A DNA stretch of 64,000 nt from Streptomyces blattellae (GTDB taxonomy: Bacteria; Actinomycetota; Actinomycetes; Streptomycetales; Streptomycetaceae), in NCBI RefSeq assembly GCF_009709555.1, contig NZ_WJBG01000197.1, positions 99,946 to 163,945 of the forward strand, given 5' to 3'. A model generated the notes under the pieces. That model worked only from the letters and a program-made list of their open reading frames with translations. It made no database searches and had not been told where the DNA came from. The number at the start of each line of letters is the position of its first letter. Position 1 is the first letter of the stretch. The position numbers and the translations under genes are program-made. Below, piece after piece: positions 48,244 to 56,067 of this stretch.

Positions 48244-48672
48244 TCAGGCCAGCCGCACGACCGCTCGTGACATCCCCAGCACCTTCTGCCCCGCGCTCGT
48301 GACCGTCAGGTCGACGCGGACCGTGTTGTCGTCGAGCTTGGCCGCGACCTTGCCGGCGACCTCGATCATGGCGCCCTGGTCGTCGTTCGGGACGACTACG
48401 GGCCGGGTGAAGCGGACGCCGTACTCGACGACCGCGGACGGGTCGCCGGTCCAGTCGGTGACCACGCGGATCGCCTCGGCCATGGTGAACATGCCGTGCG
48501 CGATGACATCCGGCAGTCCGACCTCCTTGGCGAACTTCTCGTTCCAGTGGATCGGGTTGAAGTCCCCGGAGGCGCCCGCGTACCGAACGAGGGTGGCGCG
48601 GGTCACGGGAAAGGACTGGGCCGGCAACTCGGTGCCGACCTCGACGTCGTCGTACGAGATCTTCGCGGACAT
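48244..48672 (-). CDS. MaoC-like dehydratase, catalytic subunit (HadB-like)
   Basis: The 142-residue hot-dog-fold protein starts at ATG 48672 (GGAGGGCTGAGGGG upstream). It has the (R)-hydratase motif: Asp and His in SGDFNPIHWNEKFAKEVGLP, then VIAHGMFTMA. This is the catalytic partner of the next gene upstream, as in mycobacterial HadB, a (3R)-hydroxyacyl-ACP dehydratase. The genes are 4 bp apart. Streptomyces do not make mycolic acids, so the substrate is probably a fatty-acid or polyketide acyl chain. Confidence 0.9.
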   Translation of the reverse strand: MSAKISYDDVEVGTELPAQSFPVTRATLVRYAGASGDFNPIHWNEKFAKEVGLPDVIAHGMFTMAEAIRVVTDWTGDPSAVVEYGVRFTRPVVVPNDDQGAMIEVAGKVAAKLDDNTVRVDLTVTSAGQKVLGMSRAVVRLA

Positions 48673-48676
48673 CCCC

Positions 48677-49129
48677 TCAGCCCTCCTCTGCGGCACGCGC
48701 CACGAGCTTGGTCCAGGCGGTGACGACGTGCTCGCCCGCCTCGTCGTGGACCTCGCCGCGGATGTCCAGGATGTCGTTGCCGGCCATGGACTTGATCGCC
48801 TCGATGGTGGAGGTGACCGTGAGCCGGTCACCGGCGCGCACCGGGCGGACGTAGGAGAACTTCTGGTCGCCGTGCACCACCCGGCTGTAGTCCAGGCCCA
48901 GTTGGGGGTCGGCAGTGACCTGTCCCGCGGCCTTGAAGGTGATCGAGAAGACGAAGGTCGGCGGGGCGATCACATCGGGGTGACCGAGTGCCTTGGCGGC
49001 CTCCGGGTCCGTGTACGCCGGGTTGGTGTCCCCCACGGCCTCCGCGAACTCGCGGATCTTCTCCCGGCCCACCTCATAGCGGTCGGTGGGCGGGTAGGTC
49101 CGCCCCACGAAGGACTGGTCGAGCGCCAT
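48677..49129 (-). CDS. MaoC-like dehydratase, non-catalytic subunit (HadA-like)
   Basis: The 150-residue hot-dog protein opens MALDQSFVGRTYPPTDRYEV. The catalytic Asp/His pair is missing: where the partner has DFNPIH this reads DTNPAYTD, so it is probably the substrate-channel half of a heterodimer with the HadB-like protein. The stop is 4 bp before the hadB-like start. Synteny with tRNA-Thr, tRNA-Met and rpmG matches the mycobacterial hadABC locus. Confidence 0.9.
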   Translation of the reverse strand: MALDQSFVGRTYPPTDRYEVGREKIREFAEAVGDTNPAYTDPEAAKALGHPDVIAPPTFVFSITFKAAGQVTADPQLGLDYSRVVHGDQKFSYVRPVRAGDRLTVTSTIEAIKSMAGNDILDIRGEVHDEAGEHVVTAWTKLVARAAEEG

Positions 49130-49190
49130 GGACTAGGCACCTCCTGATAGTTCAGCTGGTCCTGCTGCCTGCCGTTGCTGCCGGCCCGAG

Positions 49191-49318
49191 CGGCCGTCGG
49201 CCTCAACGGTTACCGGTCCGAGCGGCCGCTGGTCCGAGCGGTTACCGCTCCGAACAGTTACGGGTCCGAACGGTTACCGGTCCGAACGGTTACCGGTCCG
49301 AACGGTTACCGGTCGGTT
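49191..49318. repeat. 16-bp tandem array, about seven to eight units
   Basis: Consensus CGGTTACCGGTCCGAA. Units at 49191, 49207, 49223, 49239, 49255, 49271, 49287 and 49303; those at 49271 and 49287 are identical, the outer ones diverged. It fills most of the 253-bp gap between rpmG and the hadA-like gene. No spacers separate the units, so it is not CRISPR. Confidence 0.95.
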
Positions 49319-49330
49319 CCGGTTGGTGGA

Positions 49331-49371
49331 ACGACGCGAGGCCGCCCCCGGTGTGGGGACGGCCTCGTCGT
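49331..49371 (-). terminator. Terminator after rpmG
   Basis: GCGAGGCCGCCCC pairs with GGGGACGGCCTCGTCG (imperfect, one bulge), between 49331 and 49371, just beyond the rpmG stop. Confidence 0.6.
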
Positions 49372-49382
49372 ACGAGCCTGAT

Positions 49383-49547
49383 TTATCGCGTCTCGCGGTG
49401 CGCGGTGTGCGCGTTGCAACGCGGGCAGTGCTTCTTCATCTCAAGACGGTCCGGGTTGTTACGCCGGTTCTTCTTGGTGATGTAGTTCCGCTCCTTGCAC
49501 TCCACGCAGGCCAGCGTGATCTTCGGGCGGACGTCGGTGGCAGCCAC
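49383..49547 (-). CDS. rpmG: 50S ribosomal protein L33, zinc-binding form
   Basis: The 54-residue product starts at GTG 49547 with a fine AAGGAGCACTCAC site. It has CVEC and CPRC zinc ligands (ITLACVECKERNYITKKNRR, then KHCPRCNAHTAHRETR), so it is the zinc-containing form. It follows tRNA-Met on the same strand. Confidence 0.97.
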   Translation of the reverse strand: MAATDVRPKITLACVECKERNYITKKNRRNNPDRLEMKKHCPRCNAHTAHRETR

Positions 49548-49635
49548 GTGAGTGCTCCTTGACGAACGGATGGGATGATTAACGCATAGAAGAGTAGCCG
49601 ATCGAAGGACCGACCCCACAATCGGCTACTGTCAG

Positions 49636-49708
49636 TAGCGGTGACCGGACTTGAACCGGTGACACAGCGATTATGAGCCGCTTGCTCTACCGACTGAGCT
49701 ACACCGCT
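49636..49708 (-). tRNA. tRNA-Met (anticodon CAT, elongator)
   Basis: 73 nt: AGCGGTG pairs with CACCGCT, D-arm GTAGCTCAGTCGGTAGAGC, anticodon arm GCGGCTCATAATCGC, T-arm CCGGTTCAAGTCCGG, discriminator A. An A-U first acceptor pair and the standard D-arm make it an elongator, not the initiator. CCA is not encoded. Confidence 0.95.
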
Positions 49709-49754
49709 GTGATGCGATCGGTTCCCACCTTGAGGCGGGAACCTCCCACACCAG

Positions 49755-49827
49755 AGCCCCAATACGGAATCGAACCGTAGACCTTCTCCTTACCATGGAG
49801 ACGCTCTACCGACTGAGCTATTGGGGC
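49755..49827 (-). tRNA. tRNA-Thr (anticodon GGT)
   Basis: 73 nt: GCCCCAA pairs with TTGGGGC, anticodon arm TCTCCATGGTAAGGAGA with GGT, T-arm ACGGTTCGATTCCGT, discriminator T. It is 46 bp upstream of tRNA-Met, likely one transcript with rpmG. Confidence 0.95.
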
Positions 49828-50070
49828 GAGCGATGAAGACATTACACGCTCGGCCGCCGTTCACCCAAATCCGTTTCGCGGCTCCCGTCCCGCCCCGAAC
49901 GCAGGTCCGCCACGCGCGCGGGAAGCATCCCCGCGCGCCTCTCCCGTTCGGCGAACCACGCCGGTACGACTATTGCGCTCCTGCACGTCGTGCACGGATC
50001 GCCACCCTAGGCTCGACTCACTCTGTGTGATCTTGCGTCCTCCGCGCAGTCCCCGAGCCACTGGAGCGCG

Positions 50071-51384
50071 ATGCCCGACAGTCAGCCGCAGCCGCCCCCT
50101 TCGTCGTCGTCCTCTTCGGGCTCGTCGTCCTCTTCGGGCTCGTCGGGCTTCTCGTCCTCCCCGGGCTCATCTGGGCAGACCGAACCGGCCTCCCTGCTGC
50201 TGTGCGGAGCGCGACTCACCGACGGCAGGACCGTGGACGTACGGCTGGGCGGCGAGCGCATCGAGGCGGTCGGTACCGCCGGGAGCCTTACGGCGGACGG
50301 ATCGCCCGGCCCGGGCGCCCGTGTGGACCTCGGTGGCTATCTGCTGCTGCCTGCTCCGGCCGAGCCCCACGCCCACGCCGACACCGCACTGTCGGCGGAC
50401 GACGGCGGTCCGGTCTCATACGACCCCCAGGACGTCCAGCGCCGGGCGACCGAGGCCGCCCTGCTGCAGCTCGGCCACGGCGCGACCGCACTGCGCGCGC
50501 ACGTGCGCGTGGGTGACGTCCAAGGGCTGGGCGCGCTGGCCGCCGTACTGCAGGCCCGGCGTTCGCTGCGCGGGCTCACCGAGTTGATGACGGTGGCCAT
50601 GCCGCGTGTGCTGACCGGGCGGGCCGGGGCGGACGGCCTCGCGATACTCCGGGACGCGGCGAAGATGGGCGCCTCCGTGGTGGGCGGCTGTCCGGATCTG
50701 GACCCCGATCCGACGGGCTACGTCGAGGCCGTCCTGGAGGTCGCCTCCGAACACGGCTGCCCCGTCGACCTGCACACGGACGCTACCGACCCGGCCCGTC
50801 TGGCCCGCCTCGCGACCATGGCCGGCGGGCTGCGCCCCGGCGTCACGCTCGGCCCGTGCGGGGGCCTCGGCCGACTGCCCTCCGAGGTGGCCTCCCGTAC
50901 CGCCGACCAGCTCGCCGCGGCCGGGGTGACGGTGGTGTGTTTGCCCCAGGGCAGCTGCGGGGGCGTGGACCGCCGCGGCACCGCTCCGGTACGACTGCTG
51001 CGCTCGGCCGGCGTGCGGGTGTCCGCGGGCAGCGGCTCACTCCGTGACATTTCCAACCCGGTCGGCCGCGGCGACCCCCTGGAGGCCGCGTATCTGCTGG
51101 CCTCTCGCTACGGGCTGCGGCCTGAGGACGCCTACGACGCGGTGAGCACGACCGCACGCGCGGTCCTCGGTCTGCCCGAGGTCCGCGTGGAGGCGGGATT
51201 CCCCGCCGAACTGCTCGCGGTGCGCGGCGACGGACTGGCGGCGGCGCTGTCGCTGGCGTACAGCCGGATCGTGGTGCACCGGGGGCGCGTGGTCGCACGG
51301 ACGAGCGCGGTACGGGAGTACTGCAACTCGGCGGTGGCGGTGGAGCTGGGGTTGCCTCGCCAGGGGCGCGGGGAGTTGTCGTGA
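50071..51384 (+). CDS. Amidohydrolase family protein, probably catalytically dead
   Basis: The 437-residue protein resembles the cytosine deaminase branch of the amidohydrolase superfamily. Residues 10-35 are low complexity (Ser/Gly/Pro), then a beta-sandwich, HAHAD (His100, His102) and a TIM barrel. Key later residues are replaced: the HCDE-type motif reads HTDA (His235 kept, catalytic Glu now Ala238), the next metal or catalytic His has no counterpart in VTLGPCGGLG, and the GxDxxxD motif reads GSGSLRD with Gly322 in place of Asp. ATG 50071 has GGAG 9 nt upstream. The end of the gene (GRGELS) runs through a repeat-like GC-rich sequence, so the last residues may be acquired. Substrate or binding role unknown. 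Confidence 0.85.
   Translation: MPDSQPQPPPSSSSSSGSSSSSGSSGFSSSPGSSGQTEPASLLLCGARLTDGRTVDVRLGGERIEAVGTAGSLTADGSPGPGARVDLGGYLLLPAPAEPHAHADTALSADDGGPVSYDPQDVQRRATEAALLQLGHGATALRAHVRVGDVQGLGALAAVLQARRSLRGLTELMTVAMPRVLTGRAGADGLAILRDAAKMGASVVGGCPDLDPDPTGYVEAVLEVASEHGCPVDLHTDATDPARLARLATMAGGLRPGVTLGPCGGLGRLPSEVASRTADQLAAAGVTVVCLPQGSCGGVDRRGTAPVRLLRSAGVRVSAGSGSLRDISNPVGRGDPLEAAYLLASRYGLRPEDAYDAVSTTARAVLGLPEVRVEAGFPAELLAVRGDGLAAALSLAYSRIVVHRGRVVARTSAVREYCNSAVAVELGLPRQGRGELS
51362..51384. repeat. Partial interspersed repeat at the end of the amidohydrolase gene
   Basis: AGGGGCGCGGGGAGTTGTCG resembles the block GGGGCGCGGGGAACTGCGCG of copy A at 4174-4231. It supplies the last codons and stop of the amidohydrolase. 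Confidence 0.4.
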
Positions 51385-51797
51385 GGGTTGGGTGGTGGGG
51401 GCGGATGCGGATGCGGATGCTGGCGCCGGTGTGGGCTTGAGGTGGTGGGGCGCGGGTGTGGCTGTGGGACTGGCGTGTGGGGTGGGGGTGCCAGCGTCTG
51501 GGGCCGAGGTGATGGGACTTTCGGGGTGATGAGACTTGGCGTGTGCGGGGCGGAGTCGAGGTCGGGATTGGGTCGGGATTGGGCGTGCGCGGGTGGTGCG
51601 TGCGCTCTGTTGCGGGGCGCGTGATCGTGTTGCGAGCGCCGTGGGTACGGGTGCGGGGGGTACGGGTGCGAGGGGTACGGGTACGGGAGTGCGGGAGTGC
51701 GGGATCGCACGGCGCACAATGCTGGAGCGCGTGCCGTGGGGCGGGCGTGGCTGAAGTCGTGCGGCGGGGGCGGCTGGCCGGGCGTACGGTCGGAAGC
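51385..51797. other. GC-biased intergenic region (413 bp, no gene)
   Basis: Guanine-rich on the plus strand with short irregular repeats: GCGGAT repeated near 51404-51420, and GGTACGGGTGCG/GGTACGGGTACG-type units about 51645-51690. No gene or convincing promoter is seen. The G-runs may form quadruplexes. Confidence 0.65.
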
Positions 51798-52454
51798 ATG
51801 CGCATTGTCATCGCTGGGGGTCATGGTCAGATCGCGGTGCGGCTGGAGCGACTGCTTGCCACGCGCGGAGACGAGACGGCGGGGATCATCCGCCACGCCG
51901 AACACGGCGACGATCTGAGGGAAGCCGGCGCCGAACCGATCCTGCTGGATTTGGAGTCGGCCTCGGTCGAGGAGGTCGCGGCGCATCTCCAGGGCGCGGA
52001 TGCGGCGGTCTTCGCGGCCGGCGCGGGGCCTGGCAGCGGGGCGGCGCGCAAAGACACGGTGGACCGGGACGCGGCGATCCTGTTCGCGGACGCGGCGGTC
52101 CGGGCGGGCGTACGACGCCATGTGGTCGTGTCGTCGATGGGCGCGAACCCTGCGCATGAAGGGAGCGAGGTCTTCGACGTGTATCTGCGCGCGAAGGGCG
52201 AGGCCGACGCGCACGTCCAGAGCCTCGATGCCCTCGACTGGACGATCCTCCGCCCTGGCATGCTCACGAACGACGCCGGTACCGGTCGCGTGCGCCTGGA
52301 GGCCCACACGGGCCGCGGCTCGATCCCGCGCGACGACGTGGCCGCCGTACTGGCGGAACTCGTGGACACTCCGGCGACGTCGGGCCTGACCCTGGAACTG
52401 GTCAGCGGGTCGGCGCCGGTGGCCGTCGCGGTGAAGTCGGTGGCGGGGAACTAG
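51798..52454 (+). CDS. NAD(P)-binding Rossmann-fold protein (NmrA/YwnB-like)
   Basis: The 218-residue protein starts at ATG 51798 (GGAAGC upstream; the longer frame is G-rich non-conserved sequence). It opens with the dinucleotide motif MRIVIAGGHGQIAVRLERLL, followed by AAVFAAGAGPGSGA, the strand VRRHVVVSSMG and the WTILRPGMLTND segment typical of atypical short-chain dehydrogenases. It resembles the family of NAD-dependent epimerase-like proteins with no proven substrate. A catalytic Tyr-x3-Lys is present as YLRAK. Standalone gene. Confidence 0.88.
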   Translation: MRIVIAGGHGQIAVRLERLLATRGDETAGIIRHAEHGDDLREAGAEPILLDLESASVEEVAAHLQGADAAVFAAGAGPGSGAARKDTVDRDAAILFADAAVRAGVRRHVVVSSMGANPAHEGSEVFDVYLRAKGEADAHVQSLDALDWTILRPGMLTNDAGTGRVRLEAHTGRGSIPRDDVAAVLAELVDTPATSGLTLELVSGSAPVAVAVKSVAGN

Positions 52455-52489
52455 GGGGCGGATGCGGGCTCGGTGTGGGCCCGCTCCCT

Positions 52490-52702
52490 TCAGAAGAGCG
52501 GCAGTTGCCCGGGAAACTCGGGGACGACGTACCCATCCAACGACGGCTGGGTCGCCCCGAGTTCCGCGTATCTGCGTGAGCCGGCACAGGACACCAACTC
52601 CCCGCTCTCCCGCGCCCCCGGCGGATCATGCCGCCCGAACCGCCCCGCAACGACAGCGATCTCACGCCGGCATTCGGGACAGCGCCTGCGAGGAGTGGAC
52701 AT
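52490..52702 (-). CDS. Small CxxC zinc-ribbon-like protein, conserved hypothetical
   Basis: The 70-residue protein begins MSTPRRRCPECRREIAVVAG and later has a single Cys in VSCAG. It contains one CPEC knuckle and is basic at the start; no known catalytic motif. I recognise this kind of short CPECRREIAVV protein in streptomycetes from memory, but not its function. It runs antisense in the 337-bp gap between the Rossmann-fold gene and tRNA-Tyr; GGACATGG-type sequence precedes the ATG, without a strong ribosome site. Confidence 0.6.
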   Translation of the reverse strand: MSTPRRRCPECRREIAVVAGRFGRHDPPGARESGELVSCAGSRRYAELGATQPSLDGYVVPEFPGQLPLF

Positions 52703-52738
52703 GGGGCCAATGTGCCCTGGGAACGGCCCCCGACAACG

Positions 52739-52784
52739 AAGAGACCCCTCCGTCTACGTTTCCGCAGTTCGGAGGGGGTCTCTT
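52739..52784 (-). terminator. Terminator after tRNA-Tyr
   Basis: AAGAGACCCCTCC (52739-52751) pairs with GGAGGGGGTCTCTT (52771-52784) with one bulge, 7 bp beyond the tRNA 3' end. Confidence 0.75.
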
Positions 52785-52790
52785 CAAGTG

Positions 52791-52872
52791 TGGCGGCGCC
52801 AGGATTCGAACCTGGGAAGGCTGAGCCGGCAGATTTACAGTCTGCTCCCTTTGGCCGCTCGGGCACACCGCC
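52791..52872 (-). tRNA. tRNA-Tyr (anticodon GTA)
   Basis: 82 nt, class II with a long variable arm: GGCGGTG pairs with CGCCGCC, anticodon arm CAGACTGTAAATCTG with GTA, T-arm CCAGGTTCGAATCCTGG, discriminator A. Confidence 0.95.
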
Positions 52873-53103
52873 GGGGTCGCTGCCGATCGAACCGCTTTTC
52901 GGCGGTGCTCGCTGGCAACGACGTAAACAATACCCGATGGACAGGGGTGCTTCGCCACCCGATTGATCGGCGCTCGGGGGACGGAGGGTGGCTAGGCTTA
53001 TGCGGATGCGCCCGGGACTACGCCGGGCTCGGCGGCCGCCTCACATGCGCCGATACGCACCCGATACGCACCATACGCACCCCGATACAAGGAGCCACAG
53101 GAC

Positions 53104-53592
53104 ATGGCCGACTCCAGTTTCGACATCGTCTCGAAGGTCGAGCGGCAGGAGGTCGACAACGCCCTCAACCAGGCCTCCAAGGAGATCTCGCAGCGCTACG
53201 ACTTCAAGGGCGTGGGTGCCTCGATCTCGTGGTCCGGTGACAAGATCTTGATGGAGGCGAACTCCGAGGACCGGGTGAAGGCTGTCCTCGACGTCTTCCA
53301 GTCCAAGCTGATCAAGCGTGGGATCTCACTGAAGGCCCTGGACGCAGGCGAGCCTCAGCTGTCCGGCAAGGAGTACAAGCTGTTCGCGTCGATCCAGGAG
53401 GGCATCTCCCAGGAGAACGCGAAGAAGGTGGCGAAGATCATTCGCGACGAGGGCCCGAAGGGCGTGAAGGCCCAGGTGCAGGGCGAGGAACTGCGGGTCA
53501 GCTCGAAGAGCCGTGATGACCTGCAGACCGTCATCGCTCTGCTGAAGGGCAAGGACTTCGACTTCGCGCTGCAGTTCGTGAACTACCGGTAA
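53104..53592 (+). CDS. YajQ family cyclic-di-GMP/nucleotide-binding protein
   Basis: The 162-residue product is a complete YajQ-family protein: MADSSFDIVSKVERQEVDNA, then KEISQRYDFKGVGASISWSG, and ending LKGKDFDFALQFVNYR. YajQ proteins bind cyclic-di-GMP or nucleic acids in some bacteria; the role in Streptomyces is unknown. It is a single gene closed by the perfect hairpin at 53617-53648. Confidence 0.95.
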   Translation: MADSSFDIVSKVERQEVDNALNQASKEISQRYDFKGVGASISWSGDKILMEANSEDRVKAVLDVFQSKLIKRGISLKALDAGEPQLSGKEYKLFASIQEGISQENAKKVAKIIRDEGPKGVKAQVQGEELRVSSKSRDDLQTVIALLKGKDFDFALQFVNYR

Positions 53593-53616
53593 GCGGCGCC
53601 TGCGACGCGACACGAG

Positions 53617-53648
53617 GAAGGGTGGGCACCGAACGGTGCCCACCCTTC
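53617..53648 (+). terminator. Terminator after yajQ
   Basis: GAAGGGTGGGCACC (53617-53630) pairs perfectly over 14 bp with 53635-53648, loop GAAC. It may serve the convergent gene at 53676 too. Confidence 0.85.
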
Positions 53649-53675
53649 TCACCTGCTGGCTGCGGTGGGATGCGC

Positions 53676-53942
53676 TCAGTCGCGCGAGTGGCCGAACAGG
53701 AGCCGGTAGGCGATCAGCAGGACCAGGGAGCCGCCGATGGCGGCGGCCCAGGTGGCGCTGTCATAGAACTCCTTGGTGATGGGGTGGTCCAGCCAGCGGC
53801 CCGATATCCAGCCGCCGAGGAACGCGCCCGCGATGCCGATCACGGTCGTACCGATGAAGCCGCCCGGGTCACGGCCCGGCAGCAGGACCTTGGCGACGGC
53901 TCCGGCCAGCAGTCCCAGGATGATCCAGCCAACGATGGTCAT
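53676..53942 (-). CDS. GlsB/YeaQ/YmgE-type small membrane protein
   Basis: The 88-residue protein has three hydrophobic helices (MTIVGWIILGLLAGAVAKVL, GFIGTTVIGIAGAFLGGWIS, WAAAIGGSLVLLIAYRLLF) and the family motif PGRDPGG. Members are small stress-linked membrane proteins, called transglycosylase-associated in databases without a clear biochemical role. It converges on yajQ. Confidence 0.93.
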   Translation of the reverse strand: MTIVGWIILGLLAGAVAKVLLPGRDPGGFIGTTVIGIAGAFLGGWISGRWLDHPITKEFYDSATWAAAIGGSLVLLIAYRLLFGHSRD

Positions 53943-54101
53943 AACCGTGAACCTGCCCCTTCATCCTGTGCCCGCACTGTCTCTGCACTGTGACTTCGGT
54001 CCCGACGGGCCGGCTGTGCTCGCGCGTGTGTTCGCGCCTTGTTGGTTGGGAGGACGTCACCACGGCACCCGGCGGTTGCACTGATCAGTAGGGTGCGGTG
54101 C

Positions 54102-55352
54102 ATGACACCTTCCGGCTCTGAACTGCGGCGCACCTTGGGTGTCGGAGACGCCGTGATCATCGGCCTGGGCTCGATGGTCGGGGCCGGGATCTTCGCCGCC
54201 TTGGCGCCCGCCGCTCGCGCCGCCGGGTCCGGGCTGCTGCTCGGGCTCGCCGTCGCCGCCGTGGTCGCCTACTGCAATGCCATGTCGTCGGCGCGGCTCG
54301 CCGCGCTGTATCCCGCCTCGGGCGGCACGTATGTGTACGGGCGCGAGCGGCTCGGGGAGTTCTGGGGTTATCTCGCGGGCTGGTCGTTCGTGGTCGGGAA
54401 GACGGCGTCCTGTGCGGCGATGGCACTCACCGTAGGCGCGTACGCCTGGCCGGAGCAGGCACACGCCGTGGCGGTCGCGGCCGTGGTCGCGCTGACCGCG
54501 GTGAACTATGGCGGCGTCCAGAAGTCCGCCTGGCTGACCCGGGTGATCGTGGCCGTCGTGCTGGCTGTCCTCGCTTCCGTGGTGGTCGTGTGCCTGGGGT
54601 CCGGGGACTCCGACGCCGGGCGGCTGGACATCGGGGCCTCCGGTGGCCTGGGCGGGGTGCTTCAGGCGGCCGGTCTGCTGTTCTTCGCGTTCGCCGGGTA
54701 CGCACGGATCGCGACCCTCGGTGAGGAGGTACGGGATCCCGCGCGCACCATCCCCCGTGCCATCCCGCTGGCTCTGGGCATCGCGCTGGTGGTGTACGTG
54801 TGCGTGGCGGTGGCTGTCCTTTCCGTGTTGGGAGCGGGCGGTCTGGGCGACGCCGACGCGCCGCTGGCCGACGCGGTGCGGGCGGCGGGGGTTTCAGGGC
54901 TGGTGCCATTGGTGCGGGTGGGTGCGGCCGTGGCTGCGCTGGGTTCGCTGCTCGCCCTGATCCTCGGTGTCTCGCGTACGACGCTCGCGATGGCACGGGA
55001 CCGGCATCTGCCCGGCGCGCTGGCAGCCGTCCATCCACGCTTCCATGTACCGCACCGGGCGGAGCTTGCTGTGGGCGCGGTGGTCGCGGTCCTGGCCGCC
55101 ACGGTGGACGTACGCGGCGCTATCGGGTTCTCCTCCTTCGGTGTGCTGGTCTACTACGCGGTGGCCAACGCCTCGGCCTGGACGCTTGCATCGGCTCCCT
55201 TGGCCCGGGTGGTACCGGCGGTCGGGCTGCTCGGGTGTGTGGTGCTGGCGTTCGCGTTGCCTGTGGCTTCGGTGGTCGCGGGTGCGGGTGTGCTGGCGGT
55301 GGGTGTGGCGGCGTATGGCGTGCGGCGGCGGTGGGTGGTGACCGGGCGGTAG
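54102..55352 (+). CDS. APC family amino-acid/polyamine permease
   Basis: The 416-residue protein starts at ATG 54102 and has about 12 membrane helices. The first carries the APC signature VIIGLGSMVGAGIFAALAPA; later FFAFAGYARIATLGEEVRDP and ARTIPRAIPLALG match the conserved loop around helix 6. Family members import amino acids or exchange polyamines with protons; substrate cannot be read. Its downstream gap bears a tandem array (55394-55476). Confidence 0.9.
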   Translation: MTPSGSELRRTLGVGDAVIIGLGSMVGAGIFAALAPAARAAGSGLLLGLAVAAVVAYCNAMSSARLAALYPASGGTYVYGRERLGEFWGYLAGWSFVVGKTASCAAMALTVGAYAWPEQAHAVAVAAVVALTAVNYGGVQKSAWLTRVIVAVVLAVLASVVVVCLGSGDSDAGRLDIGASGGLGGVLQAAGLLFFAFAGYARIATLGEEVRDPARTIPRAIPLALGIALVVYVCVAVAVLSVLGAGGLGDADAPLADAVRAAGVSGLVPLVRVGAAVAALGSLLALILGVSRTTLAMARDRHLPGALAAVHPRFHVPHRAELAVGAVVAVLAATVDVRGAIGFSSFGVLVYYAVANASAWTLASAPLARVVPAVGLLGCVVLAFALPVASVVAGAGVLAVGVAAYGVRRRWVVTGR

Positions 55353-55393
55353 GTGCGCGGTCTCGATGAACGGAGGTTCCTACGCGGTTCCTA

Positions 55394-55476
55394 CGCGGTC
55401 CAGGGTGACTGGGGTACATGCGCGGTCCTGGGTGACCAGGGGTACATGCGCGGTTTCAGGTGGCCGGAGGTACGTG
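55394..55476. repeat. 27-28-bp tandem repeat, three units
   Basis: Units at 55394-55420, 55421-55448 and 55449-55476, each starting CGCGGT and ending GGGGTACATG or GAGGTACGTG. It fills most of the 154-bp gap between the convergent permease and SUKH genes. Confidence 0.9.
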
Positions 55477-55506
55477 CGCGGCGCTACCCCGGTCTTGCCA
55501 GTCGGG

Positions 55507-56067
55507 TTACGGCATAGGTGCCGTGCGTATGTGGAAGTCGGTCCAAGGAGCGAGTTCCAGCTCTTCGTGCATATCGGCGTACCAACCCGTGCCCTCCACC
55601 CAGGCGTGCAGCCAGCCCGTGAGGCTGGGGGCGTCCACGTACCAGGCGTGGTCGCAGTCGTCGGCGTTCGGCTCGAAGAGCAGGACGGTGGCTTCCGGGG
55701 CGCGGCAGTCCACGCACGCGTACATCGCACAGCCCCAGTGGGATATCGGCAGGACGCCTTCGGGCCACGGCCAGTTGAGATCCTTGCGGCCGGCAGCACG
55801 GTTGGCGAGGTACTGCTCGACGGCGGCGGGCTCACCGGCGGGAGGGTGGTCGAGGAGGGGTAACAGGCCGTACTCCGGGCCGAATCCGCCGTCTCCTATC
55901 CGCAGGTAGAGCTCGGCGAGCAGCGGGGGCAGGGAGAAGCCCAGGGCGGCCTCGGCGCGGGAAAGGGTGGCCGTGTCCACGGGCTCTGGGAGTGAAATCC
56001 AGCCCCACGGGCGGGTGTTGCGTGCCTTGGCCGCCACCCGTGTCAGCAACTGCTCGATCTCGGTCAT
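55507..56067 (-). CDS. SMI1/KNR4 (SUKH) family protein
   Basis: The 186-residue protein begins MTEIEQLLTRVAAKARNTRP and has the SUKH pattern: LSRAEAALGFSLPPLLAELY followed by RIGDGGFGPEYGLLPL. SUKH proteins are often immunity factors against secreted toxins in polymorphic toxin loci, but no toxin gene is adjacent here, and others are regulatory. No strong ribosome site; the TTG at 56082 is an alternative start. Confidence 0.85.
   Translation of the reverse strand: MTEIEQLLTRVAAKARNTRPWGWISLPEPVDTATLSRAEAALGFSLPPLLAELYLRIGDGGFGPEYGLLPLLDHPPAGEPAAVEQYLANRAAGRKDLNWPWPEGVLPISHWGCAMYACVDCRAPEATVLLFEPNADDCDHAWYVDAPSLTGWLHAWVEGTGWYADMHEELELAPWTDFHIRTAPMP

Noticed and set aside
49191..49318. CRISPR array
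   Set aside because: Units are 16 bp, back to back with no spacers, and no cas genes are present.
51385..51797. N-terminal extension of the Rossmann-fold protein (start at 51543)
   Set aside because: The extra 85 residues are Val/Arg/Gly repeats from G-rich DNA; the dinucleotide motif begins at ATG 51798.
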